64,000 nucleotides of DNA from Ktedonospora formicarum (GTDB lineage Bacteria; Chloroflexota; Ktedonobacteria; Ktedonobacterales; Ktedonobacteraceae): positions 248,001 through 312,000 of the forward strand of contig NZ_BNJF01000005.1 in NCBI RefSeq assembly GCF_016587355.1, written 5' to 3'. Of this stretch, positions 7,602 through 16,403 are shown one piece after another. A model generated the notes under the pieces. The model made no database searches, was not told where the DNA came from, and worked only from the letters and a program-made list of their open reading frames with translations. Positions within the stretch are counted from its first letter, which is position 1; every line of letters starts with the position of its first letter. A program made the translations under genes and the position numbers.

Positions 7602-8528
7602 TTAGTTCACTTTGCGACTGGCTTGTACGACCATCTCCGCCATCGCCTCAATATCACGTGAGAGGCCAGGCGCGAACTCTTCTGGTCGCTCTGCTCCCAT
7701 GCTAATCGGAGCACCTACGGGAGCGTTTTCAGGAACCTGCAAGGTTCCGCCATTATGTTCGCTAGTCGTTGATGGAGATTGCCCTTTAATGATCTTCGCC
7801 ATCTCCGATCCATCCAAGCGCCAATGATACTGCTGGTTGTGAAGGCCTTTATCCATTAATTGCTTCACTTCAGGGAACTTCGTCGCATCAAAGTTCGGAA
7901 TGGGTAACAGCTTGTTCCAGTTGACACCCAGCGATTCCAGGGCCTTCGCAAAGACATTTTCGTGAGCATGATCACGCACGATTAAATAGGAGATCGTAGA
8001 GCGTGCTGTCTTGTTCCTTGTCATCTCATACAAACGGCACTTCTGCAAGCGCCCAGTACTCTCCAGCATCAAATTATACAGCAGATCGAGGGAAAGATTG
8101 CCGCTATTGTAGACATATGATCCGGACCAGGGATTTCCGGCAGCATCCACCGGCATCGCACCCTGGCTGGCAACCAGCCAGTGATGGATATTACTCTTAC
8201 CATGGCCATCAAGAGCAATTTCTAATGGAGTTCCTCCATCGCCATCGCCCATTGCCTTCCCCTGATAACGTGGTGAACCATCGACCAGGCGATTGATCGT
8301 GGTCGCAATCAATTCCACATGACTGATCTCTTCAATCCCCACTCCCTGAATAAGATCAAGATAGGGCTTGGCCTTACCTCGGAAATTAAAGCTCTGGAAA
8401 AGATACTGCATCATCGTACGCATTTCCCCAAACTGACCACCCAGTCCCTCTTGCAATGCGTTTGCCGCTGCTGGATCAGGCTCATCTGGGACAATCTCAT
8501 TGATAAGTTTCTGTACATGGAAAAACAT
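7602..8528 (-). CDS. Manganese catalase (non-haem)
   Basis: A 308-residue enzyme that converts hydrogen peroxide to water and oxygen at a dimanganese centre. Ligand-type residues sit in order: Glu35 (GQFGEMRTMMQYLFQSFNFR), Glu67 and His70 (EEISHVE), Glu156 (LMLESTGR) and His189 (RDHAHENVF). The length fits the family, and the C-terminal tail from residue 245 is low-complexity and Pro/Ser-rich. A TTCCTCC-complement ribosome binding site precedes the start. It stands among stress-type genes (iron permease-like protein, small basic protein, histidine kinase), which suggests an oxidative-stress role. There is no signal peptide. Confidence 0.95.
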   Translation of the reverse strand: MFFHVQKLINEIVPDEPDPAAANALQEGLGGQFGEMRTMMQYLFQSFNFRGKAKPYLDLIQGVGIEEISHVELIATTINRLVDGSPRYQGKAMGDGDGGTPLEIALDGHGKSNIHHWLVASQGAMPVDAAGNPWSGSYVYNSGNLSLDLLYNLMLESTGRLQKCRLYEMTRNKTARSTISYLIVRDHAHENVFAKALESLGVNWNKLLPIPNFDATKFPEVKQLMDKGLHNQQYHWRLDGSEMAKIIKGQSPSTTSEHNGGTLQVPENAPVGAPISMGAERPEEFAPGLSRDIEAMAEMVVQASRKVN

Positions 8529-8890
8529 ATTTCCTCCTTACAACCTTTTCCTGAATTGAAGATGTTTCTCTGTCATCTCTTTCTTGAAGTAACACTCCTC
8601 CTCCATGATAGGCAAACACGAAATTGGTCATGCTCTATGCTAAAAACACGACCCCATACACTGACGAAAACGATATAGTTGCATGCAACAACCACCAGAG
8701 CAGATTGCTGTGTTCTATGTCCTTTTTCACGTCTATAAAACTATGCATGCAATGGATATGAGATACAGCATAGGTAATTTCTATTCAGCCATAACATATT
8801 CGTCAACGATACATCTACGAGGAGATGAGATTCGTGTTCATTATAGAGACACTTTCGCTTGACAGAACACGAACAAAGGAAAAATTTTCC
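8529..8890. other. Divergent promoter region, catalase / iron permease-like
   Basis: This holds the start regions of the catalase gene (leftward) and the iron permease-like gene (rightward). It includes a 12-bp palindrome GTTGCATGCAAC at 8678-8689 and a second TATGCATGCAAT-like site near 8742. These could be regulator sites, but no known consensus is recognised. I see no convincing gene in it. Confidence 0.4.
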
Positions 8891-9334
8891 ATGCATATTG
8901 ATTCACTCTTCTCCCGCTTTGCACGATCCATGGCAAGAGTGCTTGGTCATCCTTTGGCTTTCGGCTTAGCCGCTCTCTTTATTGTTGCCTGGTTAATCAG
9001 TGGACCTCTCTTTCACTTTAGTGATACCTGGCAACTGGTCATCAACACTGGGACCACCATCATTACCTTTTTGATGGTCTTTCTCATCCAGAACACGCAG
9101 AATCGGGACAGCGAAGCCATGCAGGTCAAATTGGACGAGTTGATTCGCGCCACCAAGCAGGCCAATAACTCCATCCTGGATACTGAAGACCTTAATGAGC
9201 AGGATCTTGAGCATCTGCAACAGCATTACAGCTTTCTTGCTCAGCGTGCACAATCACATCTCTCTCATCAGAGACCCAGTGATGAGAATTCCCTCAAATC
9301 CAAAGATGTTTCACCTACGACAAAAAAGAAGTGA
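8891..9334 (+). CDS. Low-affinity iron permease family protein
   Basis: A 147-residue protein from ATG 8891 (MHIDSLFSRFARSM), preceded by AAAGGA. An upstream in-frame ATG at 8825 overlaps its own ribosome binding site and is less likely. The segment FGLAALFIVAWLISGPLFHF is helix 1 and LVINTGTTIITFLMVFLIQN is helix 2, followed by the family motif QNTQNRDSEAMQVKLDELIR. The C-terminal 45 residues are helical and charged (EDLNEQDLEHLQQHYSFLAQ). Members are annotated as low-affinity iron permeases by distant similarity to yeast Fet4; transport in bacteria is not established. Confidence 0.85.
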   Translation: MHIDSLFSRFARSMARVLGHPLAFGLAALFIVAWLISGPLFHFSDTWQLVINTGTTIITFLMVFLIQNTQNRDSEAMQVKLDELIRATKQANNSILDTEDLNEQDLEHLQQHYSFLAQRAQSHLSHQRPSDENSLKSKDVSPTTKKK

Positions 9335-9575
9335 GCTTCCATTACCGCCATCTTCACATTCCTCTCAAACATCTCTCATTGAGAGAGGAGGAACAAAGAA
9401 GAAGAAAAACAGGTTTATTGAATTTCAACCCATTTTCAGTTGTTAAGTCTCAGATCTCAACAAAACTGTAGGGTTCCCAGAAATTGGCAAAGCAACGCTT
9501 CCAGACAAAAACGTTTCTCCTAGTATCATCGTGTACTGATTAGAACTACAGTTTGAGCAAAAAAGGGAGGTTGTT

Positions 9576-9755
9576 ATGCCTGGACAAAAGAAAAACAAGC
9601 CGGTGCGTGGCGTCGGTGAAAAAGAAGAGCGCATGTACGAGCATATTAAAGAGTCAGCCGAAAAAAGCGGTCGGTATGGGAAGCGAGCTGAAGAGGTTGC
9701 TGCGCGCACAACGTTGAAACATCACAAAGAAGAAGGTCACAAAACAGGTGAGTAA
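9576..9755 (+). CDS. Small highly basic protein, plasmid-stabilisation-like
   Basis: A 59-residue protein with an ideal GGGAGG ribosome binding site 5 bases before the ATG. It reads MPGQKKNKPVRGVGEKEERM, then YEHIKESAEKSGRYGKRAEE, then VAARTTLKHHKEEGHK. The pattern EKEERMYEHIKES...A-E-E-VAARTT matches the short proteins often annotated as plasmid stabilisation protein or DUF-type ChaB/Rho-like helical proteins. The annotation of that group is by tradition and its function is unclear. It is a stand-alone gene in the stress island. A reverse-strand ORF that covers it is a shadow. Confidence 0.75.
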   Translation: MPGQKKNKPVRGVGEKEERMYEHIKESAEKSGRYGKRAEEVAARTTLKHHKEEGHKTGE

Positions 9756-10157
9756 GCCTAGTGCCTCTTCTCATAATCATTCCCTTACGCAGCCGTATAC
9801 CGGGTATAGCCTGATACATAATTAGTCACTCTGACTAGTTTCAAAATGGGATAGACTCAGTATCACGCAAGGTTATGTATTGAGGTGGATTTTTTGCATA
9901 TCCGCGTCACCGTATTCATTACCTGGTGTGGATATGTATTTCTTTTTGTGATGATGAAAGTTTCCTGCAATAATCAGTGACATATGAGCAGCAATATTTA
10001 TATGGAGTATGCTTTATGCTTGACGACAATTAAGAGTAATTTCATGTAATGATGCATCCTTGTTTTCTAGCCAGTCTAGCCTGACTCTATAAAAAGCATC
10101 ACTGTGAGAGAAAGCGAAAAGATTGCCAAAGAGGCTATGAAAGAAAGGTGGGAGCAA
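9756..10157. other. Long upstream region of the decarboxylase gene
   Basis: This is AT-rich with no credible gene. A TTGACG hexamer at 10020-10025 could be a -35 element, but no good -10 follows at the right spacing. The first in-frame codons from GTG 10104 lie inside this stretch and may be leader rather than coding sequence. Confidence 0.35.
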
Positions 10158-11630
10158 ATGCAAAAAAAACAGCTAGACCAAACAACAGCACCCATTGTTG
10201 AAGCCATTGAAGCCTTTCAGAAACAAGGGGAGATTTCGTTTGGCATCCCTGGGCATAAAAGGGATGCTGGCATCGACCATCTTATGTCAGGGACACTTGG
10301 CAATTTGATGTATCGCAATGACATTCCAGGCCATCACGGGCTCGATGATCGCAAAGAGTCGAGAGGGACCCGTTTAAAAGCTGAAGAACTAGCTGCTGAG
10401 GCCTTTGGGGCCAAGCAATCGTTTTTTTCTATTGGCGGCACATCCTTAAGTGTCCATGTGGCAATGCTGACTGTCGCTGACTCTGGAGAAAAACTCATTG
10501 TTGCACGTAACACGCACAAATCAGTGATTGCGGCTCTCCTCCTCGGCGAGGTAAATCCGATCTTTCTTCAACCTGAAATCAATGAGGAATGGCAGATAGA
10601 AAACGGGATTACTCCTAAATCTCTGGAGCAGACCTTATCAATGCATCCAGACGCCAAAGGAGTCTTTCTTGTCAGCCCCACCGTGTATGGGATCACAAGT
10701 GACACCAAAGCACTGGCGGACATTTGTCACTCCCATCATATTCCGCTTATTGTGGATGAGGCATGGGGACCACATTTCGCGTTTCATCCAGATTTGCCTG
10801 AAACAGCCATGTCGTGCGGTGCAGATCTGAGTATGGGGAGTATTCATAAAACGATGGCAGGCCTGGGGCAGGCCTCTATTGTCAATATGCAAGGCGATCT
10901 TATTCAGCCAGATCGCTTCAAACTTTGTCTGAAACTCTTTGAATCGACGAGCCCGTCTTCGCTCATCCTTGCATCCGCTGACGCAGCGAGACGACAGATG
11001 GTCCTGGAAGGAAAAGCGCTGTTGGACAGGACACTCTCGTTATCCACATGGGTAAGAACAGAACTCTCGTCTGTCGAGGGGATTCATATCCTTGATAGGT
11101 CCTATCTGGGCACTCCTGGCGCAAAAGCGCTTGATATCACCAAAATAGTCCTTGATATCAGCGGCCTTGGTGTGAGCGGGTATGAAGCATCCGATTGGAT
11201 TGAAGAGCGATACAAGATAAATTTCGAACTCTTGAACGAGCGACACCTGATGGCTCTGCTGACAATAGCTGACACCAGGCAAACAGTCGAAAAGCTCGTC
11301 ACAGCAGTGAAAGCCATGGCAACGTGGGCACATGATCGCGAAAAGCCGACAGATATTACGTTACCAAAGCTCGATGAACTCTATGCAAAATGTGTCACCT
11401 CACCAACAAAGGCATTCTTTGGAGAGACAGAAGACATTCCCTTTGAGCAAGCCGCTGGGAGAATTGCTGCCGAGATGATAACTCCCTACCCGCCGGGCAT
11501 TCCACGCATCGCACCAGGAGAGCTCATCAACCAAACCGTAATTGACTATCTCCAAAAAGGGATGCAATTGGGTATGTTTGAGGAATCTTTTGATCCATCT
11601 TTAGAAACCATACGGGTGGTAAAAAGGTAG
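10158..11630 (+). CDS. Orn/Lys/Arg decarboxylase (fold type I PLP enzyme, SpeA-like)
   Basis: A protein of 490 residues that decarboxylates a basic amino acid, making agmatine, cadaverine or putrescine for polyamine synthesis or acid resistance. The start ATG 10158 (MQKKQLDQTTAPIVEA) is chosen because AAGGTG lies upstream and family members begin shortly before the APIVEAI-like helix; GTG 10104 extends it by 18 residues without a good ribosome site. Motifs are FGIPGHKRDAG, the PLP-phosphate region SIGGTSLSVHVA, Asp in VDEAWGPHF and the Schiff-base lysine in SMGSIHKTMAGLGQ (about residue 231). The C-terminal TPYPPGIPRIAPGE is diagnostic. Substrate preference among Arg, Lys and Orn is not certain. 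Confidence 0.92.
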   Translation: MQKKQLDQTTAPIVEAIEAFQKQGEISFGIPGHKRDAGIDHLMSGTLGNLMYRNDIPGHHGLDDRKESRGTRLKAEELAAEAFGAKQSFFSIGGTSLSVHVAMLTVADSGEKLIVARNTHKSVIAALLLGEVNPIFLQPEINEEWQIENGITPKSLEQTLSMHPDAKGVFLVSPTVYGITSDTKALADICHSHHIPLIVDEAWGPHFAFHPDLPETAMSCGADLSMGSIHKTMAGLGQASIVNMQGDLIQPDRFKLCLKLFESTSPSSLILASADAARRQMVLEGKALLDRTLSLSTWVRTELSSVEGIHILDRSYLGTPGAKALDITKIVLDISGLGVSGYEASDWIEERYKINFELLNERHLMALLTIADTRQTVEKLVTAVKAMATWAHDREKPTDITLPKLDELYAKCVTSPTKAFFGETEDIPFEQAAGRIAAEMITPYPPGIPRIAPGELINQTVIDYLQKGMQLGMFEESFDPSLETIRVVKR

Positions 11631-12082
11631 TCTGTTGTTCTTATGATTATACTGAAAGCAGGCGAGAAAGCCGCCATTGCCGTGAGAGCCACCGCTTTTC
11701 TTCGTATTCTCGCCTCTCTTCTTATGAGGAGAGCTACAATTAGTCTATAGTTCCAGCTCTCCTCTGGGCACAGAAGTAGCTACTCATCGCGGCCATTGCT
11801 CCTAGAGCATCGTATACTCTATATAGAAATCTTTCTTTCGTGCGGCCTGTGTGGTGAATCGACGTGGAGAACGCCTGCGTTCAGGCACTTTGAAACAGTA
11901 TATCAAGCATGTGAACGAAGGCGCAAGCGATAGATCGCGCTGTCTTGGGAGTATTATCATATCGCCAATCTTAAGGATATTGCTAACAGGCTGTCTCACA
12001 AATGTATTTGAACATATGGAAAAGCTCTCCCACTGTATCATACAATTGAGCATGACGAATATTTGCTATCAAAGGAGATGAC
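11631..12082. other. Intergenic region with a long-arm hairpin and no supported gene
   Basis: Just after the decarboxylase, AGGCGAGAA (11660-11668) pairs with TTCTCGCCT (11707-11715), with an inner AAAGC/GCTTTT pairing. This may be its terminator. The rest carries overlapping ORFs of 76 and 83 codons on opposite strands, neither recognisable. They could be decayed sequence. Confidence 0.4.
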
Positions 12083-12859
12083 ATGGCAATGACAGATCTG
12101 GAGGGCAAAGTCGCGCTAGTTACAGGCGCGGCCTCTGGTATTGGGCTGGCTATCGCACGGGACTTCGCGGCTCGGGGCGCGCATGTTGTATTGAGCGACA
12201 TCGATGTCGAGCATGGGGAGGCCGCAGCCTCCGAACTAGCGGGCGCTCGATTTCTGGCGGCTGATATGTCTCAAGGCGAGGATATCGAACGCCTGGTCGC
12301 CGAGGCGCTACAAGCAGAGGAACGTGTTGATATTCTCGTCAATAACGCTGGCATTCAGCACGTCGCGCCGATCACGGAGTTTGCCGCTGAGAAGTGGCGG
12401 CTAATCATCGACATCATGCTCACCGCTCCCTTTTTGTTGACAAAGGCGCTGTTACCTGGAATGTATGAGCGGCGCTGGGGGCGTGTTATCAATATCTGTT
12501 CAGTGCATTCATTACGCGCCTCCGCGTATAAGTCGGCCTATGTGAGTGCTAAGCATGGCCTGTTGGGATTGACGCGCGTGACGGCCCTGGAGGCGGCGGA
12601 ATATGGCGTGACCTGTAATGCAATCTGCCCCTCATATGTGCGTACTCCTCTCGTTGAGAAGCAGATAGTGGATCAGGCGCGAATACACAATATCCCCGAA
12701 GATGAGGTTGTAGAGAAGGTTATGGCGGTTGAAGGCGCGATCAAACGCCTGCTAGAGCCGGAGGAAGTCGCGGGCTTTGTCGCATTCCTCTGTAGCGATG
12801 GAGCCAGCGGGATTACTGGTAGTGCTCAAACCATCGATTGTGGCTGGACCGCGCATTAG
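12083..12859 (+). CDS. bdhA: 3-hydroxybutyrate dehydrogenase (classical SDR)
   Basis: A 258-residue NAD-dependent enzyme interconverting (R)-3-hydroxybutyrate and acetoacetate in ketone-body or PHB metabolism. The cofactor motif TGAASGIG is at residues 14-21, NNAG at about 90, and the catalytic Tyr/Lys are in YVSAK. The stretches NNAGIQHVAPITEF, IIDIMLTAPFLLTKALLPGM, CSVHSLRASAYKSAYVSAKH and ICPSYVRTPLVEKQI are characteristic of this specific enzyme. The C terminus SAQTIDCGWTAH also fits. An AAGGAG ribosome site precedes the ATG. It ends at a clear intrinsic terminator. Confidence 0.93.
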   Translation: MAMTDLEGKVALVTGAASGIGLAIARDFAARGAHVVLSDIDVEHGEAAASELAGARFLAADMSQGEDIERLVAEALQAEERVDILVNNAGIQHVAPITEFAAEKWRLIIDIMLTAPFLLTKALLPGMYERRWGRVINICSVHSLRASAYKSAYVSAKHGLLGLTRVTALEAAEYGVTCNAICPSYVRTPLVEKQIVDQARIHNIPEDEVVEKVMAVEGAIKRLLEPEEVAGFVAFLCSDGASGITGSAQTIDCGWTAH

Positions 12860-12874
12860 AGTGTGTGTTAATAT

Positions 12875-12908
12875 ACCGGGCTGGCGTCGATATGTCAGCC
12901 CGGTTTTA
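12875..12908 (+). terminator. Intrinsic terminator of the 3-hydroxybutyrate dehydrogenase gene
   Basis: ACCGGGCTG (12875-12883) pairs with CAGCCCGGT (12896-12904) over a 12-base loop and is followed by a T run. Confidence 0.85.
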
Positions 12909-12967
12909 TGTGTCACCAGAGAGGATAGCTCGCTTTGAGTTTTAGATCATGAGAAAGGATATTAAGA

Positions 12968-13375
12968 ATGAAGCCTTCTGAGCATATACAGTTTATCAAT
13001 CCCCCAACACTTGCCTCAACGCCAGGATATGCGCAGGTTGCCCGCGTCACAGGCGGGCAGACGATCTACCTTTCGGGCCAGATCGCGCTTGATGCGGCGG
13101 GTAAGCTTGTTGGAGAAGGCGACTTCCGCGCGCAGGCAATCCAGGTCTTCGAGAATCTCAAGGCCGCGCTCGCAGCCGTAGGAGCTGATTTTAGCCATGT
13201 TGTAAAGCTGAATATTTATCTACTGGATCGCGGTCAGGTGCCTGTGCTACGCGAGGTGCGTGATCTCTATGTGAACACGCAGGAGCCGCCAGCGAGCTCG
13301 CTTGTTGAGGTTCGCAGCCTGGCTCGAGAGGAGTTTTTACTCGAAATTGAAGCCATCGCGAGTCTGCCAGCGTAA
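12968..13375 (+). CDS. RidA family protein (YjgF/YER057c/UK114)
   Basis: A 135-residue protein of the RidA family, enamine/imine deaminases that protect PLP enzymes from reactive intermediates. Family hallmarks are GYAQVARVTGGQTIYLSGQI, FENLKAALAAVGADFSHVVK and SLVEVRSLAREEFLLEIEAI near the C terminus, which holds the arginine that anchors the substrate carboxylate. Homotrimers form in the known structures. It follows the dehydrogenase in the same direction but behind a terminator, so co-transcription is unlikely. It ends in a GC-rich hairpin. Confidence 0.9.
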   Translation: MKPSEHIQFINPPTLASTPGYAQVARVTGGQTIYLSGQIALDAAGKLVGEGDFRAQAIQVFENLKAALAAVGADFSHVVKLNIYLLDRGQVPVLREVRDLYVNTQEPPASSLVEVRSLAREEFLLEIEAIASLPA

Positions 13376-13406
13376 TCCTGCGGCTTTTTAGTTTCAAAGA
13401 TCAATG

Positions 13407-13434
13407 TGCCCCTCCCAAATTCTCGGGAGGGGCA
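13407..13434. terminator. Hairpin terminator between RidA and hydrolase genes
   Basis: TGCCCCTCCC (13407-13416) and GGGAGGGGCA (13425-13434) form a perfect 10-bp stem with an 8-base loop. It lies between convergent genes, 31 bases after the RidA stop. Confidence 0.8.
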
Positions 13435-13533
13435 GAATGGTCTTTTGATGTGCCACTAAGAAGGAGATCTCTCACCATTCGGGAGCGCTCCTATCCTGGC
13501 GAGCGCTGATGTGATCAAGCCTCGATTGATAAA

Positions 13534-14601
13534 TTAGTGCGCGTCGATGAACTCGGTGCAGAGTTTGACGGCTTCGTCTTGCTGTTCGATGTGGGGAGAG
13601 TGACCGCACTCAGGGATAATGAACTCCTGATAGGTGCCTCCATGCTCTTTATAGCTTTCAAGGACCGCGCGTATCTGACCTTTCATTGGTTGGGGTGGAT
13701 AGAGTTGCGCGCCGGGCCAACCGGGGACGAAGCCAAGCTGACCGAGAAAGCCGATATCAAACATGGAGGTATCCGAAACGATCTGGTCGTCCGCGCCATG
13801 AAACCAGAGAACGGGAGGCTTTTCGCTTACATTGGCGAGTTCGCCCTGATTGAGATATTTGGGAGAGAGGGCGTTATTGACACCCTGGGCACCGGGAGCG
13901 CTCCCAGGCCAGTTCTCCGAGGGAAGAGTATCGCCGGGATAGTTGCCGGGTGCGACAGCCATGGCGAGGATGGAACTAACAAAAATCTCCTCGCGGTCAG
14001 GCGCAGCGCGGAAAGGGGGCTTGAAATAAAAGGTATTGATGGTTGTGCGTGGAGAGGTGGGATCGCTGCCACGGTCGCCATCAGCGAGGCGTTGTACAAA
14101 GTCACCATTCGCCGTTCCGCCGCCACTACCCGCATAATCCAGCCAGACAGGTGTACCAATGACATCTTTAGTGCCGCCGAAGCCATAAGGAGAGCCTGTA
14201 GCCTCAAGCATAAGCGTGCGTAGCGTGCCAGGATAATCGATGGCATACTGGATGGCGACATTGCCACCCAGAGACCAACCAAGCAGATGGAAAGATGGCA
14301 AGTCCAGCGCGCGCACAAAGGAGGCGATATCATCGGAAAAATCGCGCACGCCCCGCGTAGCGTCGACCGGGAGCGTCTCGCTCGCGCCATAGCCGCGCAG
14401 ATCAGGAGCGTAGATCGTATAGCGTCCCGTCTCTGCCAGAGCGAGCATGAAATCCTGAAAGAAGAGCGAGGATGAGCAGTTGCCATGGATCAGAACGACG
14501 GGAAGTGGACCTTGGCCAGTGGTCAGATAGGCGGTTTTGAGCCGCTCGCTTTGAAGCGTGTGTTGTGTGATGCCTGAGAGTAAGAGTGGCGACGTTGACA
14601 T
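13534..14601 (-). CDS. Alpha/beta-fold hydrolase
   Basis: A 355-residue hydrolase starting at MSTSPLLLSGITQHTL, which has GGGAG upstream; codons farther upstream are not family-like. Motifs are VVLIHGNCSSSLFFQDFM (oxyanion hole), LRGYGASE, the nucleophile elbow GWSLGGN, an acid in WFHGADDQIV and the catalytic His in PECGHSPHIEQ. An insertion of about 90 residues (FYFKPPFRAAPDREEIFVSS and following) forms the lid. Such proteins are often annotated as haloalkane dehalogenase-like or epoxide hydrolase-like, but the substrate cannot be stated. No signal peptide is present. Confidence 0.87.
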   Translation of the reverse strand: MSTSPLLLSGITQHTLQSERLKTAYLTTGQGPLPVVLIHGNCSSSLFFQDFMLALAETGRYTIYAPDLRGYGASETLPVDATRGVRDFSDDIASFVRALDLPSFHLLGWSLGGNVAIQYAIDYPGTLRTLMLEATGSPYGFGGTKDVIGTPVWLDYAGSGGGTANGDFVQRLADGDRGSDPTSPRTTINTFYFKPPFRAAPDREEIFVSSILAMAVAPGNYPGDTLPSENWPGSAPGAQGVNNALSPKYLNQGELANVSEKPPVLWFHGADDQIVSDTSMFDIGFLGQLGFVPGWPGAQLYPPQPMKGQIRAVLESYKEHGGTYQEFIIPECGHSPHIEQQDEAVKLCTEFIDAH

Positions 14602-14723
14602 AACTGTTTTTCTCCCTGCACTTGCTGCATACACAAATTTATGAGCTTCATTGTAGCATACATGAGCCCTTGCCTGTTCGCGGAAAGTGGTATTTTCCGC
14701 ATAGCACCGATCGATCTGTTCAA

Positions 14724-15701
14724 TCAAAACGGGAGAAGATCACGCGTCAGAAATTCCAGATCTTCTTTGGGTTGTGGCCTCCAATCGGCTAATACAGGGA
14801 AACCAGCCCATTTCAAACTAAAACGCAGATATTCTACAAAGGTGGGGCCCTCCATATCCCCATATCGAAGTGGAGCTAACACTTGATCGGCATGTTCATC
14901 GGGAAAACTAAATGCATAGGGGGTGCCAGCGGAATGGCCATAATCTTTTTCGACGCGATCATCTGCGAATTCAAAGATACAAAATGGTTTGTCAGAGGAT
15001 CGCTGTTTTTGCATCCGAAGCAGTACATTTTCATCCAATGGCCTGACCTGCAATGGATCACATTCTCGCATGAGACTAGAACTCCACCGACTTTTTCTGA
15101 GAATAGGTAAGAGTGGATCAAAGGAGAGAGCAATTTCGTCCCATTGAGGATGATAGCCAAAGAAATTGACCGCGCCCACGATCTCATACCAGGCACGAAC
15201 TGAGAGTGGAACAGGGCCAATCGTTCGTTCAATCTCATCAACATATGTTGACATGCGAACAGGCCATGTCCATCCGTCGGGTAAGCTACGTTTCCACTCT
15301 TCAACATCTTCCGGGGTATCGATGTTGTAACGAAACATAGGACTCAAGTCAAAGACATATTTTTCATCTTCCGCATAGGCTTCATCCATATAGTTAGCAG
15401 AGAGAAATATTGGGGGTTGTGTTCTTATCCACGCCAACATCTCAAGATAATCTCGTTGTTTATCAAAAAACGTTGAGCCTTCAATGGGTTGAACTCGATG
15501 ATCATAGCCGAAGATGTAGCCTCTATGAGGCAAGCGCTCAATGAGCGTTTCAATGTTGCGGCGGACACGGCGCATGGTCTCGCGAGCCACGGAGAGGGCA
15601 TCGGTATATACTGGTTCCTGACGAACATCGGCTCCTAATTGCATCAATTCATCCCAGACCTGCTCATACTCACCATTGAGGTATCGTTCTAAATAGGTCA
15701 T
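14724..15701 (-). CDS. Hypothetical protein, possibly SUKH-like
   Basis: A 325-residue soluble protein with no confident family. The N-terminal half is helical (RQEPVYTDALSVARETMRRV). The middle has IGPVPLSVRAWYEIVGAVNF then FGYHPQWDEIALSFDPLLPI, which weakly recalls the core of the SMI1/KNR4 (SUKH) fold in which a P-L-S-x-R-x-(W/F)-Y-x-x-G motif is typical. Such proteins often act as immunity or interaction modules. The C terminus GTPYAFSFPDEHADQVLAPL followed by Trp-rich FSLKWAGF is conserved-looking. It is a single-gene unit with a family A repeat just upstream. The SUKH link is a guess from motif resemblance. Confidence 0.7.
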   Translation of the reverse strand: MTYLERYLNGEYEQVWDELMQLGADVRQEPVYTDALSVARETMRRVRRNIETLIERLPHRGYIFGYDHRVQPIEGSTFFDKQRDYLEMLAWIRTQPPIFLSANYMDEAYAEDEKYVFDLSPMFRYNIDTPEDVEEWKRSLPDGWTWPVRMSTYVDEIERTIGPVPLSVRAWYEIVGAVNFFGYHPQWDEIALSFDPLLPILRKSRWSSSLMRECDPLQVRPLDENVLLRMQKQRSSDKPFCIFEFADDRVEKDYGHSAGTPYAFSFPDEHADQVLAPLRYGDMEGPTFVEYLRFSLKWAGFPVLADWRPQPKEDLEFLTRDLLPF

Positions 15702-15742
15702 ATTCTTCCTGCAATTCTAACAATGCTTGTATCTTCTATGGT

Positions 15743-15824
15743 CTTAGACGAAAACCAACCCTCATACGAGGGCACGGCGCGGCTAGCGCGACTAGCGCTA
15801 ACGCGCTCAGGTTTCCGCAAAAGG
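15743..15824 (+). repeat. Dispersed inverted-repeat element, family A, locus 2
   Basis: It begins CTTAGACGAAAACCAACCC and ends GCTCAGGTTTCCGCAAAAGG around a core with CACGGCGCGGCTAGCGCGAC. The core stretch GACTAGCGCTAAC is shared with locus 4. It lies 42 bases upstream of the hypothetical gene at 14724-15701. Confidence 0.65.
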
Positions 15825-16403
15825 AGTATTCCAAAAATGGGCCAGGGTCACAATGCATGTTCTCACTGTGATAAATACATACGCTGCATTGTTGCTATTA
15901 TGCTACATTGTCGGTCCAGGCCACAAACATGAAACAAAGAATCGTTTCCCCGGTCTATGATCCCTCCGACAAGCGCAACAAAATTATTGATAGATTTTTG
16001 ATATCAACCGCTATTACCTCTTACTGATCCTTTAGGACTTTTTGCCCCGTGTCATGCTACGCTTGTCGTGACGTGAAATCGCCGTGCTTCTTCGTGCCTC
16101 CCATATGCCACGATGAGAGTGCTTGTTGAAGATCTGACGATACTGGTAGAAGTGTGCTCGCCAGGCGCGGAAAACGCAGCCGGTTTGTAGCTATTCCTGA
16201 TCAGGAAACATTGTGCGTGTGCCTGACATACGCCTCTAAAAAGAACATGATGTGGCGGGTAAGCGTTGCTTGCTAGCGGCGCGTTTCGAGTACGTCTACA
16301 AACCAATGACGTTAGAGGAGGCTCAAGGGATTCGATAAAAAAGAATAGCAAGCGGGTTAGAGATCGTTCAGGGTCGTGTGGTAGAGGATAACGAGAGGTG
16401 GAA
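15825..16403. other. 579-bp stretch with no supported gene
   Basis: Reverse-strand ORFs here (for example 16052-16624) overlap the next gene and show no family features. The base composition is irregular. I see no RNA gene. Confidence 0.4.

Noticed and set aside
9443..9709. 88-codon reverse ORF
   Set aside because: It is a shadow of the small basic protein gene at 9576, which has an excellent ribosome binding site.
11802..12081. Opposite ORFs of 83 and 76 codons
   Set aside because: Neither has recognisable motifs or a supported start, and they exclude each other.
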